Positions 1-8,614 are shown, numbered from the stretch's first letter. The stretch: DNA of 64,000 nucleotides from Companilactobacillus zhongbaensis (GCF_003946515.1 NZ_RHOM01000001.1:124001-188000); one strand, 5' to 3'. A program made the numbers and translations. The notes: generated from the letters alone by a model not told the origin.

Positions 1-1
1 A

Positions 2-367
2 AAACTAAAATCGATCATATCTGAAATGCAGCCTAAGGAATTGCAAGTAATCGGTTTATTTGAGATCAATACGGAAGTGTCTTTGAAAGAGCTCCCTAAA
101 CTCCTCGGTGTCTCACAGGCTTCGACCTCACGGATCACAGCTAAGCTGGAAGAAAATGATTTGATCAGTCGGCATAAGACGGAATTGAACAATAAAGAGT
201 GGCTCTTAGATTTAACTAAAACTGGTCAAGAAATTTTGGTTATCAAACAAGAAATCGATCAAAAGCGTCAAGCTCGATTGAATGAGTTGACTAAGAATTA
301 TTCACAAGCAGATTTGGAAAAAATAGTCGGCTTTTTGCGTGAATTGGTCAAGGTTGACGGTGAGTAG
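2..367 (+). CDS. MarR-family winged-helix regulator, 5' end outside window
   Basis: The reading frame is open to the left edge of the window, so the N-terminus lies upstream and the first ATG at 26 is probably internal. The visible part has a winged-helix core (VSLKELPKLLGVSQASTSR is a helix-turn-helix, followed by a KLEENDLISR wing region) and a charged C-terminal helix, as in MarR-type repressors. There is no SD sequence before position 26, which supports a partial gene. Target and ligand cannot be inferred. It precedes the secreted M13 peptidase by about 120 bp; a regulatory link is only a guess. Confidence 0.7.
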   Translation, partial: KLKSIISEMQPKELQVIGLFEINTEVSLKELPKLLGVSQASTSRITAKLEENDLISRHKTELNNKEWLLDLTKTGQEILVIKQEIDQKRQARLNELTKNYSQADLEKIVGFLRELVKVDGE

Positions 368-490
368 TTATACCTAGAGATAACTCGAATTTTTAGTCAA
401 AATAAAAAGTAAATTTATTATTATTTTTATTACTGATATATTGCTAATTTGTGAGATAAGGTTGAAAATATGAGTAATGGGGGAAATGCT

Positions 491-2713
491 ATGAAAATCC
501 AAAACCAATTACTCAAAGTTACGATGTTTACTGCCGTGTTATTAGGAGCTTCCATCACCAGTCAAACCGTCAAAGCGGACGAGACGACAGATGCTAATGC
601 TACTAAAGATGCCACAGCAAAGTCAGAAAAGACGGCTGTGCCTCTTTATAATGGCTTCAAGTCAACTGACAATGACGTTGCAACTACTGAGCCTGCAGCT
701 TCGCAAACGAATGCTCGTGAAACTACAGAAGACAACGTTTCCTCGAGTGAAGACCAAACTACTTGGATCAATACTAACCAATTTAAGCCACAAAATGATT
801 ACTACGATTATCTTAATCACAAGTGGATCAATAAGACTGACGTCCAATCGGATAAAATGGATGCCGGAGCCTCGCTTGATGCCCAAAGAAATATTAATCA
901 ACGAGTCCAAAATAAATTTTATGATTATCTCAATGGGACTGAAAATACTAAAAGTCAGAATATGCAAAAAGCAATGGACTTTTACAATCTTTATTTGAGC
1001 AAAAATTATTCTAGTACCGAAGATATTTCAAAGGATGCTGCCCAAGGAATCATGAAGGTAGTCAATCAGATCGATAGTTTAGAAGATCTAAGTGATTTTT
1101 CAAAAAACATGAATGATCTGCTCAAAGAAGGCGTGACTATGCCGATCGGGGTCAAAGTCGATATCGATCAACGTAATCCTGATTTGCGTGCCTTGTATTT
1201 TTACGGTGGAGCACCTGTGTTGCTCAAAGATAATGGAGAGACTAACGAAGATCAAACAAATCAGAATACTATCGGGGGATTTTTAAGTAGCTCTGGATTG
1301 TCCCTTTCATCTATCCAAGGTATTGTTGTCAACGCGTCTAAATTTGATAAGATTTTGGTCGACAATCAGTCTGCTGAAGATATTATTACCGATCACTATC
1401 AAAACAATTATGGTGCAGAAGGTATCAATCGTCTTGGCGATTACTTAGGTGTGAACTACGTCAACTTTACTAATATGCCAGTATTTATCGACATGGATCA
1501 TTTTGTTAATGGCGTTACCGGAATGACACCAGGTTACGTCTACGAGATGACACCTAGTTTTTATAACAACATCAATGAGATCATGACGGACGAGAACTTT
1601 GCTGAAATGAAAGCCTGGATGATCTGTAATTATGTCTTAAATAGTTCAAATTATATTCATAATTTAATAGCCAACTTTCCTGAAGTAGAAGGAGAAACCA
1701 AAGCTGAATTCAATCAACGGATGGCTTATTACTTGACGACGGATGCTTTTGGCGATGCATTCAGCAAATATTTCGGCGAAATTTTCCTAACGAAAGAAGC
1801 TAAGGAAACCGTAACTGATATGGCGGAAAATTTAGTTTCTGCATACAAAGATACGATTTCCAATAGTTGGCTCGAAGCATCGAGTAAAAAAGCTGCTTTG
1901 GAAAAATTAGACGATATGAAACTAAACATCGGCTACCCAACAGATTCTTATTCGTACTACAACAAAATCGATATTAAAGATGACAGTGATTTTTATCAGA
2001 CGTATCGTGACATCGTTGATGCCAGAAATTACAACCAATACGCCAAGTATCAAAAACCTGCCGACAGAACCGAATGGGCCGGACTATCAAGCTTAAACGA
2101 CAACGCCCAATACGTTCCAAGTAAAAACGCCATCTTCATCAACACCGGCTTTTTGCAAGCACCATTTTTTGACGTCAAGGCATCTGACTCCACAAACTAC
2201 GGAGGAATCGGAACAGTCATCGGACACGAACTAAGCCACGGATTCGATCAAATAGGCTCTCTCTACGACAAAGACGGTCTCTTCAAGAACATGTGGACAG
2301 CCAACGATTTGGAGAAGTACAGCGAAAAAACGGCCCAATTGTCAAAAATTTATGATAAAACTAATTTCCAAGGTGCAACAATCAGCGGAGATACAACAGT
2401 GAACGAAAACTTAGCCGACAATGCCGGACTAAAAGTAGCCGAAAAGGCCCTAGAAAAAACCAACGCAGCAAACTGGGACCAATTCTACCGCTCATACGCA
2501 AAAGCCAACCGCTACAAATACTTCATAGACCCAGATAATGCATCAGTAGCAGCAAAGAGAAGAGAGCAATTAGAAAAAGATGCCCACTCCCCATTCCCAA
2601 TAAGAGTAAACAAAACCCTCCAAAACAGCGACCAGTTCGACAAAACATACGGAGTAAAACCAGGGGACGGCATGTGGGTAGATCCGGACAAGAGATTTAA
2701 CTTGTGGTCGTAA
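491..2713 (+). CDS. Secreted M13 (neprilysin/PepO-like) zinc metallopeptidase
   Basis: Zinc endopeptidase of family M13, about 740 aa. The active site is HELSH (H579, E580, H583), with the third zinc ligand E639 in NENLAD; the C-terminus ends in the NLW-type motif usual for the family. Unlike the cytosolic PepO of lactobacilli (about 630 aa) it has an N-terminal signal peptide (positive MKIQ start, hydrophobic core to about residue 25, cleavage near VKA-DE), then a Thr/Asp/Ser-rich linker to about residue 95. Start 491 is preferred over 470 because GGGGGA at 479-484 is a correctly spaced SD. The last 700 bp have strongly A/C-ending codons. Likely role: extracellular peptide degradation. Confidence 0.88.
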   Translation: MKIQNQLLKVTMFTAVLLGASITSQTVKADETTDANATKDATAKSEKTAVPLYNGFKSTDNDVATTEPAASQTNARETTEDNVSSSEDQTTWINTNQFKPQNDYYDYLNHKWINKTDVQSDKMDAGASLDAQRNINQRVQNKFYDYLNGTENTKSQNMQKAMDFYNLYLSKNYSSTEDISKDAAQGIMKVVNQIDSLEDLSDFSKNMNDLLKEGVTMPIGVKVDIDQRNPDLRALYFYGGAPVLLKDNGETNEDQTNQNTIGGFLSSSGLSLSSIQGIVVNASKFDKILVDNQSAEDIITDHYQNNYGAEGINRLGDYLGVNYVNFTNMPVFIDMDHFVNGVTGMTPGYVYEMTPSFYNNINEIMTDENFAEMKAWMICNYVLNSSNYIHNLIANFPEVEGETKAEFNQRMAYYLTTDAFGDAFSKYFGEIFLTKEAKETVTDMAENLVSAYKDTISNSWLEASSKKAALEKLDDMKLNIGYPTDSYSYYNKIDIKDDSDFYQTYRDIVDARNYNQYAKYQKPADRTEWAGLSSLNDNAQYVPSKNAIFINTGFLQAPFFDVKASDSTNYGGIGTVIGHELSHGFDQIGSLYDKDGLFKNMWTANDLEKYSEKTAQLSKIYDKTNFQGATISGDTTVNENLADNAGLKVAEKALEKTNAANWDQFYRSYAKANRYKYFIDPDNASVAAKRREQLEKDAHSPFPIRVNKTLQNSDQFDKTYGVKPGDGMWVDPDKRFNLWS

Positions 2714-2755
2714 AACATTTGAAATGGGAATCATAAAGAATTAAGAACGAACGAC

Positions 2756-2905
2756 TTACTCAATAATTTTGAGAAAAAAGTCTTTGACGTAGTTCACCGT
2801 AAATCGGTCAAAAGAGATTTCCCAGCAAGATGTAATCAAATAAACAATAAAAATCAAAACGACTATAAAAACCAAAGCAGTATAAGCAAGAAGGAATAAA
2901 ACCAC
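2756..2905 (-). CDS. Possible small membrane protein (49 aa, GTG start)
   Basis: A minus-strand frame begins with GTG at 2905, seven bases after an AGGAG, and stops at 2756. The product has one long hydrophobic segment (roughly residues 2-26, rich in L, V, I and F) followed by an amphipathic, mixed-charge tail ending KDFFLKIIE. It lies directly behind the minus-strand gene at 2953-3657, and its SD is inside the 3' arm of that gene's terminator hairpin. No family is recognised. It may be a genuine read-through-dependent small protein, or a chance open frame. Confidence 0.35.
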   Translation of the reverse strand: MVLFLLAYTALVFIVVLIFIVYLITSCWEISFDRFTVNYVKDFFLKIIE

Positions 2906-2944
2906 AAAAAAACTCCTGACAAAAAACATGTCAGGAGTTTTTAA
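2906..2944. terminator. Bidirectional rho-independent terminator
   Basis: A 10-bp stem, ACTCCTGACA (2912-2921) with TGTCAGGAGT (2929-2938), has a run of A on the left and T on the right, so it can end both the M13 peptidase transcript and the opposing minus-strand gene. Confidence 0.85.
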
Positions 2945-2952
2945 TTTTAAAA

Positions 2953-3657
2953 TTAAGAAAGCTTAAACGGCTGCATAGTATTAAGATCTTGCTTAGTCTC
3001 AATATTCTTAAAGTACATATTAACATCAGCATTAGGATCATTAACCTTAACCAACAAAGCACCCTCAAACGACTCACCAGGCTTAACCTCATTCAAGTTC
3101 GACTTATTAACAGTCTCAGAGTAATCACCATCGCCACCAGTAGGGGCAAGAACTTGATCACCTTGTTTCAAGATCATATTTTCAGCTTGAACTTTTTGAG
3201 GGACTTGGTTGGAATCAGTCTTGTTAGTGTAAGTATATTTAACTAACAATGCAGAATCACCATTAGCATCTTTAACGAGCCGCACATCGTTAGAGATTTT
3301 GAACTCAAAGTCGTCAGACTTGTAATCTAGATGGTTGTACGATCCAGGATTATCATAAGTCCGTTTCTTTTCGGTTTTTTGACCGTCAGACTTGTTGTCG
3401 TCTTTAGTAACATTTTGACTTTCAGCAGGATCAGTAGAATTATTTTCAGCAGATTTATTTGACTGAACATTTTCTACGTTATCGGAACTTTGCTTTGGCT
3501 CATCTTTGTGAGAATTGCTAACACTCCAGAACACGATACCTGCGATAACAGCTAAAATGATGACGATCAGTGTGACGATGAACGGTGTTTTTTTGTAAAA
3601 CGGTTGATGGGTTTTACGGTACTGACTACGCGTCATATTAGGCTTTTGATTATCCAT
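2953..3657 (-). CDS. Membrane-anchored DUF4352/DUF5067-like protein
   Basis: A 234-aa protein with a short cytoplasmic N-terminus containing a TRSQYR-type motif, one transmembrane helix at about residues 28-47, a long Ser/Asn/Asp/Lys-rich spacer (about 50-100), and a C-terminal beta-rich domain. That domain resembles the DUF5067/DUF4352 immunoglobulin-like fold common in surface proteins of lactobacilli. It probably faces outward. It is convergent with the M13 peptidase, sharing a terminator. Function unknown; family assignment rests on domain layout only. Confidence 0.65.
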   Translation of the reverse strand: MDNQKPNMTRSQYRKTHQPFYKKTPFIVTLIVIILAVIAGIVFWSVSNSHKDEPKQSSDNVENVQSNKSAENNSTDPAESQNVTKDDNKSDGQKTEKKRTYDNPGSYNHLDYKSDDFEFKISNDVRLVKDANGDSALLVKYTYTNKTDSNQVPQKVQAENMILKQGDQVLAPTGGDGDYSETVNKSNLNEVKPGESFEGALLVKVNDPNADVNMYFKNIETKQDLNTMQPFKLS

Positions 3658-3791
3658 GATATTCCCCCAATTGGCTATGTGTATATACCCCTTTATGATA
3701 ACTCTATATTTACAATATTATCATATTTCTTTCTTCAAATTTATTATCTAAAAGTTGACTAATCTTTTTTGTCGAAAAGCCGTCAAAAGTA

Positions 3792-3820
3792 TTGAACAGT
3801 TATTTTAAAAGTGGTATAAA
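3792..3820 (+). promoter_or_regulatory. Sigma-A promoter for the 68-aa protein gene
   Basis: TTGAAC (-35) and TATAAA (-10) are separated by exactly 17 bp, about 55 bp upstream of the start codon at 3876. Confidence 0.65.
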
Positions 3821-3875
3821 TATCTGGTTGAAACATCAGGGGTGTTTTTAATCAATTTACGAGGGGGTAACAAAG

Positions 3876-4082
3876 ATGTTGTTTTTTGGTAATCATGGCG
3901 ACTACGAAGTCACATGTCAATTTTTAGATAAGAAAGGCCAGCGCATTGCTAAGAAGCGCATTTGCCATAACGTGTCCAAGAAAGAAGCACGTGATGGCAT
4001 GATGAACTATATCACAAATCAATTCTCAGAATCGATTGATATCGCCCATCCAATCAAAGTCGTCGCAAAGCCCACTAAATAA
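3876..4082 (+). CDS. Small hypothetical protein, 68 aa
   Basis: A small soluble protein with an early aromatic/hydrophobic beta-hairpin-like part, a central Lys/Arg-rich segment (KKGQRIAKKR) and a C-terminal helix-like part. A clear 17-bp-spaced promoter, a strong GAGGGGG SD and an ATG make it a convincing gene. I do not recognise the family. It is followed immediately by a family A repeat and is monocistronic by layout. Confidence 0.7.
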   Translation: MLFFGNHGDYEVTCQFLDKKGQRIAKKRICHNVSKKEARDGMMNYITNQFSESIDIAHPIKVVAKPTK

Positions 4083-4153
4083 GAGCGTGGAAGGGCACGG
4101 TCAGCTGCTGACAGTTTCTAAACCGGAGGCCGCTGTGCCCTGGAACGCGTTTC
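4083..4153 (-). repeat. Family A intergenic repeat, internally deleted copy (A1)
   Basis: Carries the outer half of the family A element in minus orientation: GAGCG start, outer arms AGGGCAC/GTGCCCT, CAGCTGCTGA, TTTCTAAACCGGAGGCCGC, and the GGAACGCGTTTCC end. The whole inner hairpin is missing. The break falls between two GCTGA direct repeats that flank the inner part in complete copies, as expected for slippage or recombination. The outer arms differ from other copies but still pair. Confidence 0.85.
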
Positions 4154-4165
4154 CACTATAAAGCG

Positions 4166-4296
4166 GGCAACGTTTGGTTAATAATCAAGGAACGCTTGGT
4201 AACAAACCAATCGAAGTTTGGCAATAATCAAGGAACGTTTGGTCACAAACCAATCAAAGTTTGGCAACAAACTAAAAACGTTTGGAAACAAAGATA
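4166..4296 (+). repeat. Tandem 20-23 bp repeats (CGTTTGG/ACAAACC type)
   Basis: About six degenerate units of the form AACGTTTGGTAACAAACCAAT follow each other with a period of 20-23 bp. They adjoin the ATAAAGCGGGCAACG flank of A1. The same unit in the opposite direction flanks other family A copies (8541-8606, 37846-37922, single unit near 32812). Not a CRISPR: the units are degenerate and there are no unique spacers. Confidence 0.8.
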
Positions 4297-4369
4297 TCAA
4301 AACCAAACCAACGACGAACCAAGTCCAAAGGCGAAAACCAGGACAAAGATAAAAAAACAACAAAACCAC

Positions 4370-4397
4370 AGCAGACCAACGCAAGGTCTGCTTTTTT
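4370..4397 (+). terminator. Rho-independent terminator
   Basis: AGCAGACC pairs with GGTCTGCT around a 7-nt loop and is followed by six T. It ends transcription coming from the 3876 gene and repeat region. It also excludes the longer upstream frame as the N-terminus of the CDF gene. Confidence 0.85.
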
Positions 4398-4461
4398 AAT
4401 ACAAAAAAATAACGTACCCGATTCCATCTTTGTTAAGATAGAACCAAAGAGGGCTACCACA

Positions 4462-5340
4462 ATGAAAGAAAAAAACATCTCAGGCAAAAGATTTTTTGCT
4501 GTCACAGTTTTAAACATAGTTATTACGATTGCCGAATTCATCGGGGGCGTTATTTCCGGAAGTTTAGGACTTCTCTCCGATGCCGTGCACAATTTAGAAG
4601 ATTCACTTTCGATTTTTATTTCATACATTTGTAATTTGATCGGTCGAAGAAGAAACGACGTTTCCAAGACTTTTGGCTATAAGCGAGCCGAAATTTTGGC
4701 GGCGTTCGTTAATTCTAGTATTTTGATCGTTATTACCATCTTCATGGTGATCGAGTCACTGCGTCGTTTCCATACGCCACAGCACATCGATGGGATGTTG
4801 ATGATGATCGTGTCCTTGATCGGGTTAGCGGCTAACTTGATCTCGATGGTTGCTTTGTGGTCAGGCTCAAAAGACAATCTCAATATCAAGGCAACTTTTT
4901 TGCACATGATGTCTGATACTTTGAGTTCAGTCGGCGTATTTGCTGCATCTATCTTTATTACGCTTTTTCAGTGGTATTGGGTCGATCCTTTGATTACAAT
5001 TATTATTGCGGTCTGGTTATCTAAAGAAGCTTATAACGTTGTTAAAGAGACGATCAACATCTTGATGGAGGCTAGTCCTGATATTGACCTCAATGAGGTG
5101 AAAAAAGCCGTCTTAACGGTCCCAGATGTTGTTGGAATCCATCACATTCATGACTGGATGATCGATGAGAATTACATCATTTTCGATGCCCACATCAACG
5201 TCAACAAGGATTGTACGATGGATGAGTTGGAGACCATTTATCGGCAAGTCGAAAAGATCCTCAAGGAGCAATTTCACGTCTCGCACGTTACGCTTCAGGC
5301 CGAATGCACTCGCGGTTTGAAAGAACCACTAATTTATTAG
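4462..5340 (+). CDS. Cation diffusion facilitator family metal exporter (zinc type)
   Basis: A 292-aa CDF transporter with six predicted transmembrane helices and a C-terminal cytoplasmic metal-binding domain (from about residue 205, VVGIHHIHDWMID). Both metal-site motifs are of the zinc type: HNLED in helix 2 and HMMSD in helix 5 (H-x3-D). It exchanges cytoplasmic Zn/Cd for protons. Start 4462 (MKEKNI) was chosen because AGAGGG precedes it and because the frame upstream crosses a terminator. The AhpD-like gene follows after 15 bp and is probably cotranscribed. Confidence 0.88.
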   Translation: MKEKNISGKRFFAVTVLNIVITIAEFIGGVISGSLGLLSDAVHNLEDSLSIFISYICNLIGRRRNDVSKTFGYKRAEILAAFVNSSILIVITIFMVIESLRRFHTPQHIDGMLMMIVSLIGLAANLISMVALWSGSKDNLNIKATFLHMMSDTLSSVGVFAASIFITLFQWYWVDPLITIIIAVWLSKEAYNVVKETINILMEASPDIDLNEVKKAVLTVPDVVGIHHIHDWMIDENYIIFDAHINVNKDCTMDELETIYRQVEKILKEQFHVSHVTLQAECTRGLKEPLIY

Positions 5341-5355
5341 GAATGAGGGAGAAAC

Positions 5356-5712
5356 ATGGCAGAAACAGATTATAAGGAATTTTTAGCACACGCAAAGGAA
5401 AATACTGCACGTCTGCAAAAACAAACTAAGAACGTTGGAATGGACTATTTTAAGATGCATTCCGATGCGATGGAACCTGGTGCCATTTCGAAAAAGCATA
5501 AAGAATTGATCTCATTAGCTATCGCCATCTCCAAACAGTGTGACGGCTGCATTACTAGCCATTTAGCTTCAGCAAAAGAAGATGGAGCAACTATTGAAGA
5601 AGTCGTTGAAGTTGTTAACGTTGCCATCATGATGAATGGTGGCCCAGCCATAGTTTATGGTGGAAAAGCTTTGGAAGCTGCCGAGCAATATTACGGTGTT
5701 GACTTAAAGTAA
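5356..5712 (+). CDS. Carboxymuconolactone decarboxylase/AhpD-like protein
   Basis: A 118-aa all-helical AhpD-like fold protein. The redox signature CDGCITSHLASA (CxxC followed by H four residues on) is intact near residue 62. Such proteins act as peroxidase reductase partners or in thiol redox chemistry; the true substrate is unknown. A strong GAGGGAGAAAC SD precedes the ATG. It lies directly after the CDF exporter, so a metal/oxidative stress pairing is plausible but inferred. Confidence 0.8.
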   Translation: MAETDYKEFLAHAKENTARLQKQTKNVGMDYFKMHSDAMEPGAISKKHKELISLAIAISKQCDGCITSHLASAKEDGATIEEVVEVVNVAIMMNGGPAIVYGGKALEAAEQYYGVDLK

Positions 5713-5786
5713 GCCCCTTAAACTGATACTAAATTAGTGATAACATGGATATCATTAATTTATTTACGAAGAGTAGGAATTATTTG

Positions 5787-6455
5787 ATGGTTAAATTGAT
5801 TTTAGTTAGACACGGTGAGAGTGTCGCTAATGCAGAAAATGAATATACTGGTTGGAACGATGTCCCTTTGACAGAGAAGGGGATCGAGCAGACCCACCAA
5901 ACAGCAGATAAGATCAAAGGCATCTCATTAGACCATGTCTGGACATCAGTGTTGAAACGAGCAATTAGTTCAGCGTACATAATTCAAGATGACTTGCATT
6001 TAAACTACTTGCCTATCACCAAGGCCTGGCAACTAAATGAACGTCACTACGGAGCTCTCAGGGGGCAAAATAAAGATGTCACTCGTCAAGAGTACGGAGC
6101 TAAGCAAGTACAGATCTGGCGGAGAAGTTTTTACGCTTTTCCCCCCAAGCTAGAAGAACCAGACAAACGGGTCGGACCTTATCGTTTAGTCGATCCTAAA
6201 GCAATGCCTTACTCAGAAAGCCTATTCAAAGCTTACCAACGGATCATTCCTTACTACGTTGACCATATCGTCCCAGAATTACTCGATGGTAAAAATCAAC
6301 TAGTTGTAGCTCACGGCAGTACGATCCGAGCTATGATCAAGTATTTAGAAAACATCGGTGATAAAGAGATCGATGGCGTTGAAGTTGCTAATGGGGAACC
6401 GTTGATTTATGATTTTGATGATAAATTGAATTTGATTAAAACTAATCGCAAATAA
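5787..6455 (+). CDS. gpmA: 2,3-bisphosphoglycerate-dependent phosphoglycerate mutase
   Basis: Glycolytic interconversion of 3- and 2-phosphoglycerate in the cytoplasm. The phospho-histidine motif LVRHGES opens the protein, followed by [13 protein letters not shown] and the second catalytic histidine in [15 protein letters not shown]. Length 222 aa, close to the family norm. Start 5787 ([10 protein letters not shown]) follows TAGGAA; an in-frame ATG at 5745 has no SD and would add a non-conserved extension. Lactobacilli often carry several gpm paralogues, so this may be a secondary copy. Confidence 0.88.
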   Translation: MVKLILVRHGESVANAENEYTGWNDVPLTEKGIEQTHQTADKIKGISLDHVWTSVLKRAISSAYIIQDDLHLNYLPITKAWQLNERHYGALRGQNKDVTRQEYGAKQVQIWRRSFYAFPPKLEEPDKRVGPYRLVDPKAMPYSESLFKAYQRIIPYYVDHIVPELLDGKNQLVVAHGSTIRAMIKYLENIGDKEIDGVEVANGEPLIYDFDDKLNLIKTNRK

Positions 6456-6496
6456 AAAGAACCGGAAAACATTTTGTTTTCTGGTTCTTTTTTTAC
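6456..6496. terminator. Bidirectional terminator between gpmA and the Lrp gene
   Basis: AAAGAACCGGAAAAC (6457-6470 region) pairs with GTTTTCTGGTTCTTT (6476-6490), flanked by A and T runs. It serves both convergent genes and overlaps the stop codon of the minus-strand regulator. Confidence 0.88.
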
Positions 6497-6927
6497 TTGA
6501 GATAAAACCCACGGTTCTCAACCGGAGTAGAAAAGACGATCTGAGTACTAGTCCGGCCAAATTTGTGTAGTTCATTGATCAAGTCATCGAGGTCTTCAGT
6601 CGATTTAAAAACTGCCTGCAAGATCATCGAGTATGGGCCGGTGATACAATCACATTCGATCACATTAGGAATGGAATCGACGTACTTATAAAATTCCGGC
6701 TTTTGATCGGGACTAACTTCTAGTTGAATAAAAGCTTTGATCTTCAATCCTAATTTTTCAAAGTTTAAATGAGCATTGTAAGACTTGATATATCCGTTTT
6801 CTTCCAGTTTCTTCAGTTGTTGCGAAACAGCAGGAGCAGTAATGAAAAGTGCCTCGCTCAATTTTTTAATGGACAATCTGCCGTTCGATTGTAAGTAGTT
6901 TAATATCTTTTGGTCTATATCATTCAT
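6493..6927 (-). CDS. Lrp/AsnC-family transcriptional regulator
   Basis: A 144-aa protein with an N-terminal AsnC-type helix-turn-helix (ILNYLQSNGRLSIKKLSEAL, then ITAPAVSQQLKKLEENGYI) and a C-terminal RAM ligand-binding domain. Start 6927 (MNDIDQ) follows GAGAGGAAAG; the longer open frame upstream runs through the promoter region and has no conserved sequence. It is divergent from aspartase, so control of amino-acid catabolism by an amino-acid effector is the natural inference. No operator could be identified with confidence. Confidence 0.88.
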   Translation of the reverse strand: MNDIDQKILNYLQSNGRLSIKKLSEALFITAPAVSQQLKKLEENGYIKSYNAHLNFEKLGLKIKAFIQLEVSPDQKPEFYKYVDSIPNVIECDCITGPYSMILQAVFKSTEDLDDLINELHKFGRTSTQIVFSTPVENRGFYLK

Positions 6928-7082
6928 GGCTTTCCTCTCGGTAGCAAAAATAGTTAAAAGCTTTGTATTATTAAGCAATCCAAAAAACAATTTTTGTTTT
7001 ACAAAGTATAACAGCAAAGCTATTTATTTGTTAAACAACAGGTGCTATCTTTGTCGTCATAAAGAAAGCAAGGTCGTTTTTT

Positions 7083-8444
7083 ATGACATTAAGGGTTGAA
7101 GAAGATTCCATTGGTCTACTTAAAATTGATGATAAGAAGTATTACGGAGTGAATACTAAACGAGCTGAAGAAAACTTCGAGTTAAAAACATCCAAAACCG
7201 ACTTGGACTTGATTAAACAAATTGCCATGATTAAATTAGCAGCAGCTATTGCCAACGAGAAAGTGGGGCGTTTATCGGCTAAAAAAGCGAAGTACATCAT
7301 TCAAGCAATTAACGAGTTCTTGGCAGGAAAGTTTGCCGATCAGTTTGTAACGACGGACATTCAAGGAGGTGCAGGAACATCGACTAATATGAACGTCAAC
7401 GAAGTCATTGCTAACCGTGCTTTGGAATTGATGGGGCATCGTAAAGGCGAATACGAGTACTTGAGCCCCCAAGATGATGTCAATGCCGGTCAATCAACGA
7501 ACGATGTCTATCCCAGTGCCGGCAAGCTGACGATTTTAAAGAAGTCCCAAAAATTGCATGATGCCTTAACTTTGTTGATCCAAGCCTTCAAGCAAAAAGC
7601 CGATGAGTTCCAAGATGTGAAAAAAATCGGTCGAACGCAATTACAGGAAGCAGTCCCAACGACATTAGGAAATAGTTTCCAAGCTTTTGCGGACGGTTTA
7701 TTACGTTGTCAACGTCAGCTACAAAAAGGCATGAAGTCTTTACTAGAATTAAACTTATCCGGTACCGCTATTGGCACGGAAGTTAATACAAGCCCTGGCT
7801 ACAAAAAAGAATTGTACCGTCAGTTACAAAAACAGTATCAAATGAACATTCACCCAGCTAACGATTTGATCGATGCCACGCAAAACCTCGACTCATACGT
7901 GCAATTTTTAGGCACTTTCAAAGCTTTAGCAGTGACCATGTCTAAGATATCTCACGACCTAAGATTGATGTCTAGTGGACCTAAGAGTGGCTTTCATGAG
8001 ATCAACTTACCAGCTCGACAGCCAGGTTCATCGCTCATGCCTGGAAAAATCAATCCAGTAATACCCGAAGCCGTTTCCCAAATCGCCTTTGAGGTCATTG
8101 GAAATGATACGACCGTGACGATCGCGGCTGAATCTGGTGAGTTTGAGCTGAATGCTTTTGAACCGGTAATTTTTAAGGATCTATTTGAATCGACTGACTT
8201 GTTGGAGAATAGGGCAGTGATGCTGACTACTAAGTGTGTTGATGGTATTACTGCTAATAAAAAGCATTGTTTGGATGATCTGGATAATAGTGCTGAAACT
8301 GTTACTAAACTTACTCCTATTATTGGTTATGCTACTGCTTCTAAATTTGTTAAGGAGGCTTTGAAGAGTGGGCGTAATGTTTATGATTTGCTTAGGGATG
8401 CTGGAGTTTATGATGGTGGTTTGGCGGATGAGATGGTTGATTGA
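7083..8444 (+). CDS. aspA: Aspartate ammonia-lyase (fumarase/aspartase superfamily)
   Basis: Reversible deamination of L-aspartate to fumarate and ammonia. The 453-aa protein has the superfamily signature GSSLMPGKINPV, the TNMNVNEVIANRA and GQSTNDVYPSA substrate-binding segments, and ESGEFELNAFEPVI as in aspartases. Class II fumarase is the alternative, since the two are close relatives. The Lrp-type regulator is divergently oriented 155 bp away. The last 250 bp switch to nearly exclusive T/G-ending codons, part of a strand-biased island around family A copy A2. Confidence 0.85.
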   Translation: MTLRVEEDSIGLLKIDDKKYYGVNTKRAEENFELKTSKTDLDLIKQIAMIKLAAAIANEKVGRLSAKKAKYIIQAINEFLAGKFADQFVTTDIQGGAGTSTNMNVNEVIANRALELMGHRKGEYEYLSPQDDVNAGQSTNDVYPSAGKLTILKKSQKLHDALTLLIQAFKQKADEFQDVKKIGRTQLQEAVPTTLGNSFQAFADGLLRCQRQLQKGMKSLLELNLSGTAIGTEVNTSPGYKKELYRQLQKQYQMNIHPANDLIDATQNLDSYVQFLGTFKALAVTMSKISHDLRLMSSGPKSGFHEINLPARQPGSSLMPGKINPVIPEAVSQIAFEVIGNDTTVTIAAESGEFELNAFEPVIFKDLFESTDLLENRAVMLTTKCVDGITANKKHCLDDLDNSAETVTKLTPIIGYATASKFVKEALKSGRNVYDLLRDAGVYDGGLADEMVD

Positions 8445-8464
8445 TTAATTTAATGGGTATAAAA

Positions 8465-8517
8465 AACGCAGTCACTTTCGCACCTGATTTTTTGGCAGTG
8501 ACTGCGTTGTTTTTTTG
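8465..8517 (+). terminator. Rho-independent terminator of aspA
   Basis: AACGCAGTCACT (8465-8476) pairs perfectly with AGTGACTGCGTT (8497-8508) and is followed by a T run. Confidence 0.9.
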
Positions 8518-8540
8518 TTATTTTCTTTTGGTTTTGTTTG

Positions 8541-8606
8541 GTTGTTGCCAAACATTTATTTGATTGTTGCCAAAGCTCCATTGCTTTGTTACCAAACGTT
8601 GCCCGT
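8541..8606 (-). repeat. Tandem CCAAAC repeats flanking family A copy A2
   Basis: Three units of the TTGTTGCCAAAC type with about 21-22 bp spacing lead into CCAAACGTTGCCCGTTTTATAG at the edge of A2. They are the reverse of the units at 4166-4296. Confidence 0.75.
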
Positions 8607-8614
8607 TTTATAGC

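Noticed and set aside
4166-4296. CRISPR-like array
   Set aside because: Units are 20-23 bp, degenerate and contiguous, with no unique spacers of constant length and no cas genes nearby.
4282-4461. Longer N-terminus of the CDF transporter
   Set aside because: The extra 60 codons cross the tandem repeats and a strong terminator, and the ATG at 4462 has an SD.
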